Assembly: GCA_002293375.1 (NCBI GenBank)
Contig: DBDA01000031.1
Location: 1,006 to 31,025 of the forward strand
DNA from: Odoribacter sp. UBA944
Lineage (GTDB): Bacteria > Bacteroidota > Bacteroidia > Bacteroidales > Marinifilaceae
Direction: 5' to 3'
DNA length: 30,020 nucleotides
Shown piece after piece: positions 1-7,221 of this stretch. Each line of letters begins with the position of its first letter. Position 1 is the first letter of the stretch. The translations under genes were made by a program, and so were the position numbers. The notes beneath the pieces are model-generated. The model was given only the letters and a program-made list of their open reading frames with translations, was not told where the DNA came from and searched no databases.

Positions 1-908
1 TTCTCGTTTGTCAAATCTTTCCGGATCCGCCCCACATAGACCGGGTCTTTTCCAGAGATAAACAGTGGCATCGGATACACTTTGTTTTGCGGATCGTCCT
101 GCAAAACAACTCCTTCCGCTTTTCGGAAAGCCTCTTTGGCTTCTTCGACGGAGACGGGCCGTTCGGTTTCCAGCCAGATGCTTTCGGAGTGTGCCCGGAG
201 AGAGGGTACCCGTACACAGGTAGCGCTGACCCGGATGTCCGAATGCATGATCTTTTGGGTTTCGTTGTACATCTTCATCTCCTCCTTGGTGTAGCCGTTG
301 TCGGTAAAAACATCCACCTGCGGGATCAGGTTGAAAGCCAGTTGATAAGCAAACTTCTCAACCGTCGGTTCCTCTCCGGCCAGCACTTGCCGGTACTGGG
401 TTTCCAACTCCTGCATGGCAGCCGCTCCGGCTCCGCTGGCCGATTGGTAGGTGGATACATGCACGTTCCGGATGTGGCTGAGCTGTTCAATGGCGTTCAA
501 GGCGACCACCATCTGAATGGTCGTGCAGTTCGGATTGGCAATGATCCCGCGCGGCGTGTTCAGCGCGTCGGCTGCATTCACTTCCGGCACCACCAACGGC
601 ACATCCGCTTCCATTCGGAAGGCGCTGGAGTTATCAATCATAATGGCGCCGTGCTTTGTGATGGTCTCCGCAAACTCTTTGGATGCCGTCGCTCCGGCAG
701 AAGTCAGCGCAATATCAATCCCTTTAAAATCATCGTTGTGCTGCAACAACTTTACCCGGATCTCCTTCCCGCGGAAACGGTAAGAACTGCCGGCGCTTCT
801 GGCGGACCCGAACAACACCAACTCATCTAACGGAAAATCCCGCTCCTCCAATACCCTTAAAAATTCCTGGCCTACGGCCCCGCTGACTCCGACAATAGCT
901 ACATTCAT
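1..908 (-). CDS. asd: Aspartate-semialdehyde dehydrogenase (3' end beyond window)
   Basis: This enzyme reduces aspartyl-4-phosphate to aspartate semialdehyde with NADPH in the cytoplasm, the branch point to lysine/diaminopimelate, threonine and methionine. Translating the minus strand from the ATG at 908 gives an N-terminal dinucleotide-binding loop, GVSGAVGQ, at residues 7-14. The active-site cysteine lies in NPNCTT (Cys128). A later RAHSE segment carries the expected catalytic-region histidine. About 302 codons are visible. The family is usually about 330-340 residues, so some 30 C-terminal residues lie left of position 1. The gene begins only 18 nt after the TonB-like gene on the same strand, and no TAnnTTTG element is visible in that gap, so the two may be cotranscribed. 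The family call is secure; the C-terminus is unseen. Confidence 0.95.
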   Translation of the reverse strand, partial: MNVAIVGVSGAVGQEFLRVLEERDFPLDELVLFGSARSAGSSYRFRGKEIRVKLLQHNDDFKGIDIALTSAGATASKEFAETITKHGAIMIDNSSAFRMEADVPLVVPEVNAADALNTPRGIIANPNCTTIQMVVALNAIEQLSHIRNVHVSTYQSASGAGAAAMQELETQYRQVLAGEEPTVEKFAYQLAFNLIPQVDVFTDNGYTKEEMKMYNETQKIMHSDIRVSATCVRVPSLRAHSESIWLETERPVSVEEAKEAFRKAEGVVLQDDPQNKVYPMPLFISGKDPVYVGRIRKDLTNE

Positions 909-926
909 CGATCTGATCTGTAAAAT

Positions 927-1601
927 TTAATGCAATTTAAAATTAATCTGTATGGTATAAATTACCCGGACTGTTTTTCCCCTTTGCTTGCCGGGGATCC
1001 ACTTTGGCATGCTGTTGATCACACGCAATGCTTCCCGGTCCAAAGACGGGTCGCTCCCCCGCACCACTTCGGCATCGGAAACGGCGCCGTCCCTATTAAC
1101 AATAAATTTCACGAACACCCTTCCGGTAATTCCATTTTCCTGAGCAATAGCCGGATATCTAACGTGTTTGTTCAGCCATACGTTGACATCACCGCCCGGG
1201 AATACCGGCATGTCTTCCACGATAACAAAAGGAACATCCTCACCCGGCTCCTCCCACACGCCCTCCTGGTCGAAGACCGAAGATTGCTGGTTTTCGGAGG
1301 GATCTTCTGCATCCACAAGCTCAATATCCTCCGGCTTAATAAGCTCGTCCACAACCTCTATGATATCCCGCAGGCTGGGAGCCGGCGGAGGTGGTGGCGG
1401 AGTCGATTGGTGATAGGTGATTGGAATCACATCCTCCTCTTCAAAAAACACAGCCTCAGTTGCCTCTTCGACAGCAAGGGGATTACTCGTCTTCCATTCG
1501 AAAGCGTTTAAAACAAGCGCCAATGCGAACAGAAATCCGATCTCGAAAAACAAGCCTTTCTTCTTTTCAAGATCTGCTTTGGATGATTTTTTTGCTTCCA
1601 T
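927..1601 (-). CDS. TonB-like energy-transduction protein
   Basis: A 224-residue inner-membrane protein of the TonB family. It has a short charged cytoplasmic N-terminus, then a single membrane segment at about residues 16-36 that begins with the GLFFE motif common in Bacteroidota TonB proteins. A proline run (residues 68-75) and an acidic linker follow. The C-terminal TonB domain (about 146-224) contains the typical RYP and RDG turns and the closing stretch around GKTVRV. TonB proteins pass proton-motive energy from ExbB/ExbD to outer-membrane transporters. No exbB, exbD or receptor gene is nearby, so the partner is unknown. The C-terminal domain closely resembles the one fused to a thioesterase at 26770-27723, sharing the words QRGKTVRV and YTI, which suggests paralogy. 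The next gene on the strand is asd. Confidence 0.9.
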   Translation of the reverse strand: MEAKKSSKADLEKKKGLFFEIGFLFALALVLNAFEWKTSNPLAVEEATEAVFFEEEDVIPITYHQSTPPPPPPAPSLRDIIEVVDELIKPEDIELVDAEDPSENQQSSVFDQEGVWEEPGEDVPFVIVEDMPVFPGGDVNVWLNKHVRYPAIAQENGITGRVFVKFIVNRDGAVSDAEVVRGSDPSLDREALRVINSMPKWIPGKQRGKTVRVIYTIQINFKLH

Positions 1602-1627
1602 ACAGGCTCTTATCGTTTGTATGGCAG

Positions 1628-1635
1628 TAAATATA
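1628..1635 (-). promoter_or_regulatory. Weak -7 promoter element before the TonB-like gene
   Basis: On the minus strand this reads TATATTTA, one base from the Bacteroidota -7 consensus TAnnTTTG. A TTG lies 19 nt further upstream, a suitable position for the -33 element. It is 27 nt from the start codon. The final-base mismatch makes it tentative; readthrough from typA is the alternative. Confidence 0.3.
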
Positions 1636-1687
1636 TCGATTATTTTGGGAAAAACAACAACCTTGGGGGAAATTTCACAAAGGCCCT

Positions 1688-3508
1688 TTACTCCGCAGAA
1701 CTCTTAGCTTTTGCAAAGCGTTTCCGGTCGTTTTCGTCCAGATAGATCTTGCGCAGCCGCATGGTATGAGGGGTGACCTCTACGTATTCGTCTTCCTGAA
1801 TGTACTCTAGGGCCTCTTCCAAACTGAATTTTATAGGGGGGGCGATGTTCGTCTTTTCATCGGAACCGCTGGCCCGCATATTGGTCAGTTTTTTCGACTT
1901 CCCTACATTGATGACAATGTCATCGGGCCGGGTGCTCTCTCCGATAACCTGTCCGGCATACACCTGTTCGCCCGGCTCGATAAAGAACTTGCCCCGATCC
2001 TGCAATTTGTTGATGGCGTATGCAAAGCTGTCGCCCGTCTCCATCGCGATCAGCGAACCGTTAATACGCATCTCGATCTCCCCTTTGTGCGGTTCGAATC
2101 CCTTCAGGCGATGGGCGATTACAGCCTCTCCTGCGGAAGCGGTCAGCAGGTTGCTTCGCAGGCCGATAATGCCCCGCGACGGAATATCAAACACCAGGTG
2201 CACCCGCTCGTCGCGGGTCTCCATGTTGCTCAACACCCCTTTCCGTTTGGTCACCATTTCAATGGCTTTACCGGAGTACTCTTCGGGAATATCGATAGTC
2301 AGCTCTTCTACCGGCTCGCACTTTTTTCCGTCGACCTCCTTGATGATCACCTTGGGCTGTCCCACCTGCAGTTCGTACCCCTCCCGGCGCATCGTTTCGA
2401 TCAGGACACTCAAATGCAATACGCCCCGCCCGAAAACCACGAACGAATCGGCCGAAAGACCGGGTTCCACTCGCAACGCCAGGTTCTTTTCCAGCTCCTT
2501 GTCCAAGCGGTCTTTGATGTGTCTGGAGGTGACATATTTACCGTCTTTTCCGAAAAACGGGGAGTTGTTGATAGTGAACAACATGCTCATGGTAGGCTCG
2601 TCAATGGCAATGGGCGGGAGCGCTTCCGGATTTTCATGGTCGGCGATGGTATCCCCGATCTCAAACCCTTCAATACCGACCAGGGCGCAGATCTCTCCGG
2701 CCTCCACTTCGTCGACCTTTTGCTTCTCCAACCCTTCAAACACCATCAACTCTTTGATGCGGCTCTTTTCCAGCGTCACACCGTCCCGTTTGCAAAGTGT
2801 CACCGCCTGCCCGGTTTTGAGTTTTCCGCGGGTCAGCTTGCCGACGGCGATCCGGCCAATGTAAGCCGAGTACTCCAGCGAAGTGATCAACATTTGCGGA
2901 GTTCCCTGCATCGCGAGCGGAGCGGGGATATTGGCCACAATGGCATCCAGCAGCGGGGTGATGTCCGTGGCCGGTTTTCTCCAATCCTCCGACATCCATC
3001 CCTGTTTGGCACTTCCGTACATGGTAACAAAATCCAACTGCTCCTCCGTTGCCCCCAGCGAAAACATCAGGTCGAACACCTCTTCCTGCACCTCGTCCGG
3101 CCGGCAATTGGGCTTGTCCACCTTGTTGACCACCACGATCGCTTTTTTGCCCAATCCCAGCGCCTTCTGCAACACAAAACGGGTCTGGGGCATCGTCCCC
3201 TCGAAAGCATCCACCAACAGCAACACCCCGTCGGCCATATTCAGGACACGCTCCACCTCCCCACCGAAATCGGAGTGTCCGGGGGTGTCAATGATGTTTA
3301 TTTTATAGTTCTTATACCGTACCGAAACATTTTTGGACAGGATGGTGATCCCCCGTTCGCGTTCCAGATCGTTGTTGTCCAAAATCAGGTCACCACCCTG
3401 TTTTTCGTTCTCCCGGAACTGTTTACCCTGAAGGATCAGTTTATCTACCAGGGTTGTTTTGCCGTGGTCCACGTGGGCGATGATGGCAATGTTTCTTAAA
3501 TTTTGCAT
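1688..3508 (-). CDS. typA: Translational GTPase TypA/BipA
   Basis: A 606-residue ribosome-associated GTPase related to EF-G and LepA, acting in ribosome assembly and stress or low-temperature growth. The GTP-binding motifs are all present: G1 AHVDHGKT (11-18), G2 RGIT (52-55), G3 DTPG (74-77) and G4 NKVD (128-131). EF-G-like domains follow, then the TypA-specific C-terminal domain, with words such as GFEPHKGEI and a final basic tail. Length matches the family (about 600-615). The start ATG at 3508 is chosen because the first motif begins at the usual distance and a -7 promoter element lies 24 nt upstream. The gene appears monocistronic or leads into the TonB-like gene 86 nt downstream. Confidence 0.98.
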   Translation of the reverse strand: MQNLRNIAIIAHVDHGKTTLVDKLILQGKQFRENEKQGGDLILDNNDLERERGITILSKNVSVRYKNYKINIIDTPGHSDFGGEVERVLNMADGVLLLVDAFEGTMPQTRFVLQKALGLGKKAIVVVNKVDKPNCRPDEVQEEVFDLMFSLGATEEQLDFVTMYGSAKQGWMSEDWRKPATDITPLLDAIVANIPAPLAMQGTPQMLITSLEYSAYIGRIAVGKLTRGKLKTGQAVTLCKRDGVTLEKSRIKELMVFEGLEKQKVDEVEAGEICALVGIEGFEIGDTIADHENPEALPPIAIDEPTMSMLFTINNSPFFGKDGKYVTSRHIKDRLDKELEKNLALRVEPGLSADSFVVFGRGVLHLSVLIETMRREGYELQVGQPKVIIKEVDGKKCEPVEELTIDIPEEYSGKAIEMVTKRKGVLSNMETRDERVHLVFDIPSRGIIGLRSNLLTASAGEAVIAHRLKGFEPHKGEIEMRINGSLIAMETGDSFAYAINKLQDRGKFFIEPGEQVYAGQVIGESTRPDDIVINVGKSKKLTNMRASGSDEKTNIAPPIKFSLEEALEYIQEDEYVEVTPHTMRLRKIYLDENDRKRFAKAKSSAE

Positions 3509-3531
3509 GCAGTCGGATTAAATTAGGGCTG

Positions 3532-3539
3532 CAAAATTA
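3532..3539 (-). promoter_or_regulatory. -7 promoter element of typA
   Basis: The minus strand reads TAATTTTG, an exact match to TAnnTTTG, 24 nt from the typA start codon. No convincing -33 TTTG is present at 19-21 nt spacing. Confidence 0.55.
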
Positions 3540-3603
3540 CGAAAAAACCGGCGATTTTTTGCAGAGGCTATGCAAAAAGTGCAGGTTTTCCTTCCTTTCC
3601 CCA

Positions 3604-5670
3604 CTATGTCGTGGCCGGGACTAAATGAAGGGCTGTCGCTTCCCCCGTACAAGTGAGTGTAAGCTGGTGCATGGCTCGTGTGGCGGCCACATAGAGCATG
3701 CCGCGGTCCATCTCGGAGAGGTAGTTGTGTGCGGTTGCGTGCGGGATGATCACCTCGTCGAACTCCAGCCCTTTGGCCATATGGGCAAAGGTGATGATCG
3801 CTCCTTGCGCAAAGGCGGAACTGCGGTTGCTGAGGAAAAAGAGGTCGGGATCGTTCAATTGTTCGCAAAGTTCCACCGCCTGTGATTCGGTTTTACAGAC
3901 AATGCCGAGCGATTTGCAGTCCGATTTCCGGAAATCGGCGATCAGCCGTGCGATGCCGTCGATCTCCGCTTCGGGAGTCCGGAATTTCAGGATTTGCGGC
4001 TTTTCACCGTGCCGGGCGACCGGCTCTAATTCGTCGTTGGGTCGGATCTGTTGTGCAAATGCAGTGATCTCAAAGGTCGAGCGGTAACTTTTGCAAAGTT
4101 TCATCACCTTGCTGCCCGCGAAAGCTTGCCGGATCATTTCGGCGGTCGACGAACCGTAGGGATTCACCGACTGTCCGGCATCGCCCAAAAGCGTTTTACG
4201 GCAGGGAAATAGCTTTTGGATCACCCGGTATTGCACCGGTGAGTAGTCCTGCATCTCGTCGATCAACAAGTGTTTAACCTTCGCGTTGGGCTTGATACCG
4301 TCCAGAGCGATCCGAAGGTAAGCCAGCGGAGCGAGATCGGAATATTCAAGGGTGTGTCCGCGCCGCATTTTGAACATCTCCGGCTTACCGATCCACTCGA
4401 AAAACGCTTTGTACAGTTGCAAGTCATTGTTTCCGGCAAACATGCCGCGCACCTCTTGCTTCAGGAAATTGCGTTCGGCAGTGGTAGTAGTGATGCCGTA
4501 TTTAATCTTCAACTCTTCCGCGATCATTTCAGCCATCGGTTCGAAACGTTCGCGAACCGCCATGCGGTGGAACCGGCGGAATTGCTCGCCGATGTATTCG
4601 TGCGGAATAGTGATGTGCCTGATCTTCAAATCGACCGGACAAAAACAGTTTTGTTCAATGTGCAGGATAAACCGGTCGAGCGAGGCAGCAAATTCGAGGG
4701 TCGATTTGCAGGCAATGCGCTCCGCAAAACCCGGAGCTGGTTTTTCCAGCAACTCGGCGACCTGTTCAAAAAAAGTCTGATACTTGTATTTGTTGTTCAG
4801 CACGCCCGACAGCACTTCCGCCATACCCGTTTCAGGTACCGTCTCTTCACCGAGTTCGGGCAGCACGTTCGAAATATAGTCGGCAAAAACCTTGTTCGGA
4901 GAGATAATGAGTATCTCCTTCGACGAGAGCGTATCCTTGTAGGTATACAGCAGATATGCTACCCGGTGCAGCGCAATGGAGGTCTTGCCGGACCCGGCAA
5001 CCCCCTGAATGATCAGCGTTTGTGCTTCGCCGTCGCGGATGATGCGGTTCTGTTCGCGCTGAATAGTGGCTACAATGTTACGCATCTTGTCATCGGCATT
5101 CGCACTTAGTTCGCGTTGCAGCAGGTCGTCGTGAACAGTCACCGAACTTTCGATCATATACTCCATCCGGCTGTTGCGGACCCGGTACTGCCGTTTCAAA
5201 GAGATCTCGCCGGTAACCTCTCCTGCCGGAGAACTGTATGCCGCCGGCCCCAATTCGCAGTCGTAATACATACTCGCAAGGGGAGCGCGCCAGTCATAGA
5301 TCAGGTTCGTGCGCGTATGGAGATCGTGGAACGTATGGACGCCGATATAAACCGGTACGATTTTGCTTTCCGGCCTGTTTTCCCGAAAGTCAATGCGTCC
5401 GAAATAGGGAGTGTCCAACATCCGCCCCAGCCGCTCTTTCCGGGCAATGACACTTTCACCGATCGCGTATATGTTCAGGATATTTTCGCGTACCGAGCGT
5501 ACCTCGTGCGGGTCGATGTCTTTGTTCTCCCACAAATACCGCTTTTGCTCGTCGAGGGTCTGTACGCGCTCTTTCACAGACACATCCGCACTTTCGATCG
5601 CCGCCCGGATCGCCTTCAGGATACAGGTGAGATAATTCCGCTCCGCCTTTTCACTTTCATTGAATACCAT
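3604..5670 (-). CDS. HelD-like UvrD/Rep-family ATPase (RNA polymerase recycling type)
   Basis: A 688-residue superfamily 1 helicase-like ATPase. The N-terminus (about 1-190) is charged and helical and carries YDWRAPLASMYYD (125-137), a signature of HelD proteins. Walker A is GVAGSGKTS (223-231), and Walker B lies in LLIDEMQDYSPVQ (468-480). A GDAGQSVNPYG segment (about 497-507) and later motifs near the C-terminus (MAKGLEFDEV, YVAATRAMHQL) match UvrD motifs III, V and VI. In other phyla HelD removes RNA polymerase from stalled complexes and recycles it; that role here is inferred from family membership. It is somewhat shorter than Firmicutes HelD (about 770). The gene has its own promoter in the region divergent from the gene at 5770. 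Confidence 0.85.
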   Translation of the reverse strand: MVFNESEKAERNYLTCILKAIRAAIESADVSVKERVQTLDEQKRYLWENKDIDPHEVRSVRENILNIYAIGESVIARKERLGRMLDTPYFGRIDFRENRPESKIVPVYIGVHTFHDLHTRTNLIYDWRAPLASMYYDCELGPAAYSSPAGEVTGEISLKRQYRVRNSRMEYMIESSVTVHDDLLQRELSANADDKMRNIVATIQREQNRIIRDGEAQTLIIQGVAGSGKTSIALHRVAYLLYTYKDTLSSKEILIISPNKVFADYISNVLPELGEETVPETGMAEVLSGVLNNKYKYQTFFEQVAELLEKPAPGFAERIACKSTLEFAASLDRFILHIEQNCFCPVDLKIRHITIPHEYIGEQFRRFHRMAVRERFEPMAEMIAEELKIKYGITTTTAERNFLKQEVRGMFAGNNDLQLYKAFFEWIGKPEMFKMRRGHTLEYSDLAPLAYLRIALDGIKPNAKVKHLLIDEMQDYSPVQYRVIQKLFPCRKTLLGDAGQSVNPYGSSTAEMIRQAFAGSKVMKLCKSYRSTFEITAFAQQIRPNDELEPVARHGEKPQILKFRTPEAEIDGIARLIADFRKSDCKSLGIVCKTESQAVELCEQLNDPDLFFLSNRSSAFAQGAIITFAHMAKGLEFDEVIIPHATAHNYLSEMDRGMLYVAATRAMHQLTLTCTGEATALHLVPATT

Positions 5671-5679
5671 AGTTTACCG

Positions 5680-5697
5680 ATTTTAAACAGATTCTAA
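5680..5697 (-). repeat. Dispersed TCTGTTTAAAA motif, copy 1 (degenerate)
   Basis: The plus strand reads ATTTTAAACAGATTCTA. It is a slightly diverged copy of the 19-nt word found exactly at 12580-12598 and 19523-19541. It lies in the 5' leader of HelD, between its -7 element and start codon. Confidence 0.45.
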
Positions 5698-5711
5698 AGA
5701 TAAAAGGAGAA

Positions 5712-5719
5712 CAAAATTA
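5712..5719 (-). promoter_or_regulatory. -7 promoter element of the HelD gene
   Basis: The minus strand reads TAATTTTG, an exact TAnnTTTG match, 42 nt from the HelD start codon. It implies a leader of roughly 35 nt that includes the dispersed motif at 5680-5697. Confidence 0.5.
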
Positions 5720-5739
5720 ATCCATCAAGTGTGGAGGGG

Positions 5740-5761
5740 AAATAGCCATTTATAGCTATTT
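5740..5761. promoter_or_regulatory. Inverted repeat overlapping the promoter of the gene at 5770
   Basis: AAATAGC (5740-5746) and GCTATTT (5755-5761) form a 7-bp dyad with an 8-nt spacer. Its right arm overlaps the -7 element at 5757-5764. The position suits a repressor site, but no regulator can be named. Confidence 0.35.
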
Positions 5762-5764
5762 TTG
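5757..5764 (+). promoter_or_regulatory. -7 promoter element directly abutting the start codon at 5770
   Basis: TATTTTTG matches TAnnTTTG exactly. Only 5 nt (CACAA) separate it from the ATG. Transcription would then begin at or within a base or two of the start codon, implying a leaderless mRNA. Confidence 0.5.
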
Positions 5765-5769
5765 CACAA

Positions 5770-6363
5770 ATGGATCTATTCGAACTATCGGAAAAACGGC
5801 GGCAGGCGGCGCTTCGGGCAATCTGCACTTCGGGTGTCGAAGAGGCGTGGAAAAGCGTCGGCGCAACGGTCAACCTGGTCGGCTCGGTGCGATCGGGGCT
5901 GATTCTGAAAAACCTCGATATCGACTTCCATATTTACACGGACGAGCCGATGCCGGAAAAGAGCCTGGCCGCCATGGCGCTTTTGGAAAAAAATCCGGCG
6001 ATCCGCAACGTGCAGTTCCGTAATCTGCTCGACACCGAAGAAGAGTGCCTCGAATGGCATGCCTTGTACAAAGATCCGAATGGCTTGGATTGGCAGTTGG
6101 ACATGATCCACATTCGCCGCGGTTCGGCTTTCGACGGCGTCATCGAAAGGGTCACTGATGCGATCATTGCCCGCCTCACCTCCGGACCGGCGACAACCCG
6201 CGAAGCCATCCTGCGCATCAAACACGATGCCCCTGACGTCGTAAAAACGCCCGGCATCGAAGTCTATTATGCCGTACTGTCATTGGGCTTGCGTACCTAC
6301 AAAGAATTTGCCGCCTGGAAACAGGCCCATCAGAATATTGACCTGTTGAGGTGGATGCCTTAA
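5770..6363 (+). CDS. Nucleotidyltransferase-fold-like protein, function unknown
   Basis: A 197-residue soluble protein. Residues 38-52 contain GS, about ten residues, then DID. This matches the hG[GS]...DhD pattern of polymerase-beta-type nucleotidyltransferases. A third acidic candidate lies in LDWQLDMIHI (Asp107 or Asp111). These residues could bind metal and nucleotide, but the substrate is unknown and catalytic activity is inferred only from the motif. The start at 5770 is supported by the promoter element immediately upstream and the lack of another in-frame ATG. The gene is divergent from HelD and ends 9 nt from the convergent regulator at 6373. It could also be an inactive member of the fold. 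Confidence 0.75.
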   Translation: MDLFELSEKRRQAALRAICTSGVEEAWKSVGATVNLVGSVRSGLILKNLDIDFHIYTDEPMPEKSLAAMALLEKNPAIRNVQFRNLLDTEEECLEWHALYKDPNGLDWQLDMIHIRRGSAFDGVIERVTDAIIARLTSGPATTREAILRIKHDAPDVVKTPGIEVYYAVLSLGLRTYKEFAAWKQAHQNIDLLRWMP

Positions 6364-6372
6364 TCTATCTGT

Positions 6373-7137
6373 CTAATCCATTAACCCCGCTGCACGCGCC
6401 CTATTGATCGCCTCAATGGCATTGTCCGCCTCCAATTTGGCAAGGATGTTTTTCCGGTGGTTGTCGACGGTGGATTTGCTAACACCCAGCCGCCCGGCGA
6501 TCTCCTTACTCAAATAACCTTGCCCGATCAACGAGAGGATCTCCAACTCCCTGCCGGTCAGTGCCCACTCCTGCGAATCGGCATACGGATTGAAAAATTG
6601 TCCTGTCCGCAAATTCAATACCGAGCATTTCACCCGGTCCGTCGGGGTCTGGTCGGGCGCTACCTCCATCATCCCCATGACGATCCATGCCTTCCCGTTT
6701 CGGTCCGTCTCAATCACCTGCTGGCGGCTCGTCACGTTGATATACTTCCCCTGTGCACTGTGCATCCGCATCTGGTAAATCGTCCGGTAGTCATTGCGCT
6801 CCCCGGCGGGCAGGCTGTAAATAAACTTCCCGTGCCGGATTTGTAGCTCGGTGATCGCTGCCCGGTCGTCGGGATGGATCAACTCCTCCATAAAATCCCC
6901 CTGCGCTTCGATGTTTCGCAGCCGCGTAGGCTCCACCCCGAAAAGATCCGAAAACCCCTCGGAGGCATAAGCGTAAACACCCTTATAAACGTCGACGGCA
7001 AAAATACAACTCCGGCCCAGCGCGGCCATCTGCGCCAGCAAAGCACGGGTGCGTTCCCACCGCCCATAATCGACATCCAGAGGGCTGATCTGCTGCCTCG
7101 CCCAAAGTTCCCGGAGGATTTTTGTGTTGGAGATCAT
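6373..7137 (-). CDS. PAS-domain LuxR-type transcriptional regulator
   Basis: A 254-residue DNA-binding regulator. A PAS-like sensor fold covers about residues 40-160; it includes a GFSDLFGVEP segment and an EELIHPDDR turn typical of PAS domains. A C-terminal LuxR/GerE helix-turn-helix (about 190-254) starts with LTGRELEIL and continues through SKEIAGRLGVSKSTVDNHR. No receiver domain is present, so it is not a response regulator. The sensed signal is unknown. The start ATG at 7137 is preferred over an in-frame ATG 20 codons upstream because a TATATTTG promoter element ends only 4 nt before it. The upstream extension would run through that promoter and the beta-galactosidase terminator. It follows the beta-galactosidase gene, but its targets cannot be read from the window. 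Confidence 0.88.
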   Translation of the reverse strand: MISNTKILRELWARQQISPLDVDYGRWERTRALLAQMAALGRSCIFAVDVYKGVYAYASEGFSDLFGVEPTRLRNIEAQGDFMEELIHPDDRAAITELQIRHGKFIYSLPAGERNDYRTIYQMRMHSAQGKYINVTSRQQVIETDRNGKAWIVMGMMEVAPDQTPTDRVKCSVLNLRTGQFFNPYADSQEWALTGRELEILSLIGQGYLSKEIAGRLGVSKSTVDNHRKNILAKLEADNAIEAINRARAAGLMD

Positions 7138-7141
7138 TGTG

Positions 7142-7149
7142 CAAATATA
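7142..7149 (-). promoter_or_regulatory. -7 promoter element abutting the LuxR-type regulator start
   Basis: The minus strand reads TATATTTG followed by CACA and the ATG at 7137. The spacing implies a leaderless or nearly leaderless transcript. The downstream bases (TTTGCACA) are the same as at the gene starting at 5770. Confidence 0.5.
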
Positions 7150-7150
7150 G

Positions 7151-7194
7151 TTATAAAAACAAAACAGGAGGAGAACGACGTGGCTCTCCTCCTG
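7151..7194 (-). terminator. Rho-independent terminator of the beta-galactosidase gene
   Basis: CAGGAGGAGA (7165-7174) pairs with TCTCCTCCTG (7185-7194) in a perfect 10-bp stem with a 10-nt loop. On the minus strand the stem is followed by TTTTGTTTTT. It lies 28 nt after the beta-galactosidase stop and just before the promoter of the next gene. Confidence 0.8.
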
Positions 7195-7221
7195 CATTCT
7201 TTAGTAATGTAAGGCCGGAAA

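Noticed and set aside
3556..3578. Hairpin TTTTTGCA/TGCAAAAA between HelD and typA
   Set aside because: The stem is AT-rich with no clear U-tract at the right place, so I cannot support it as a terminator.
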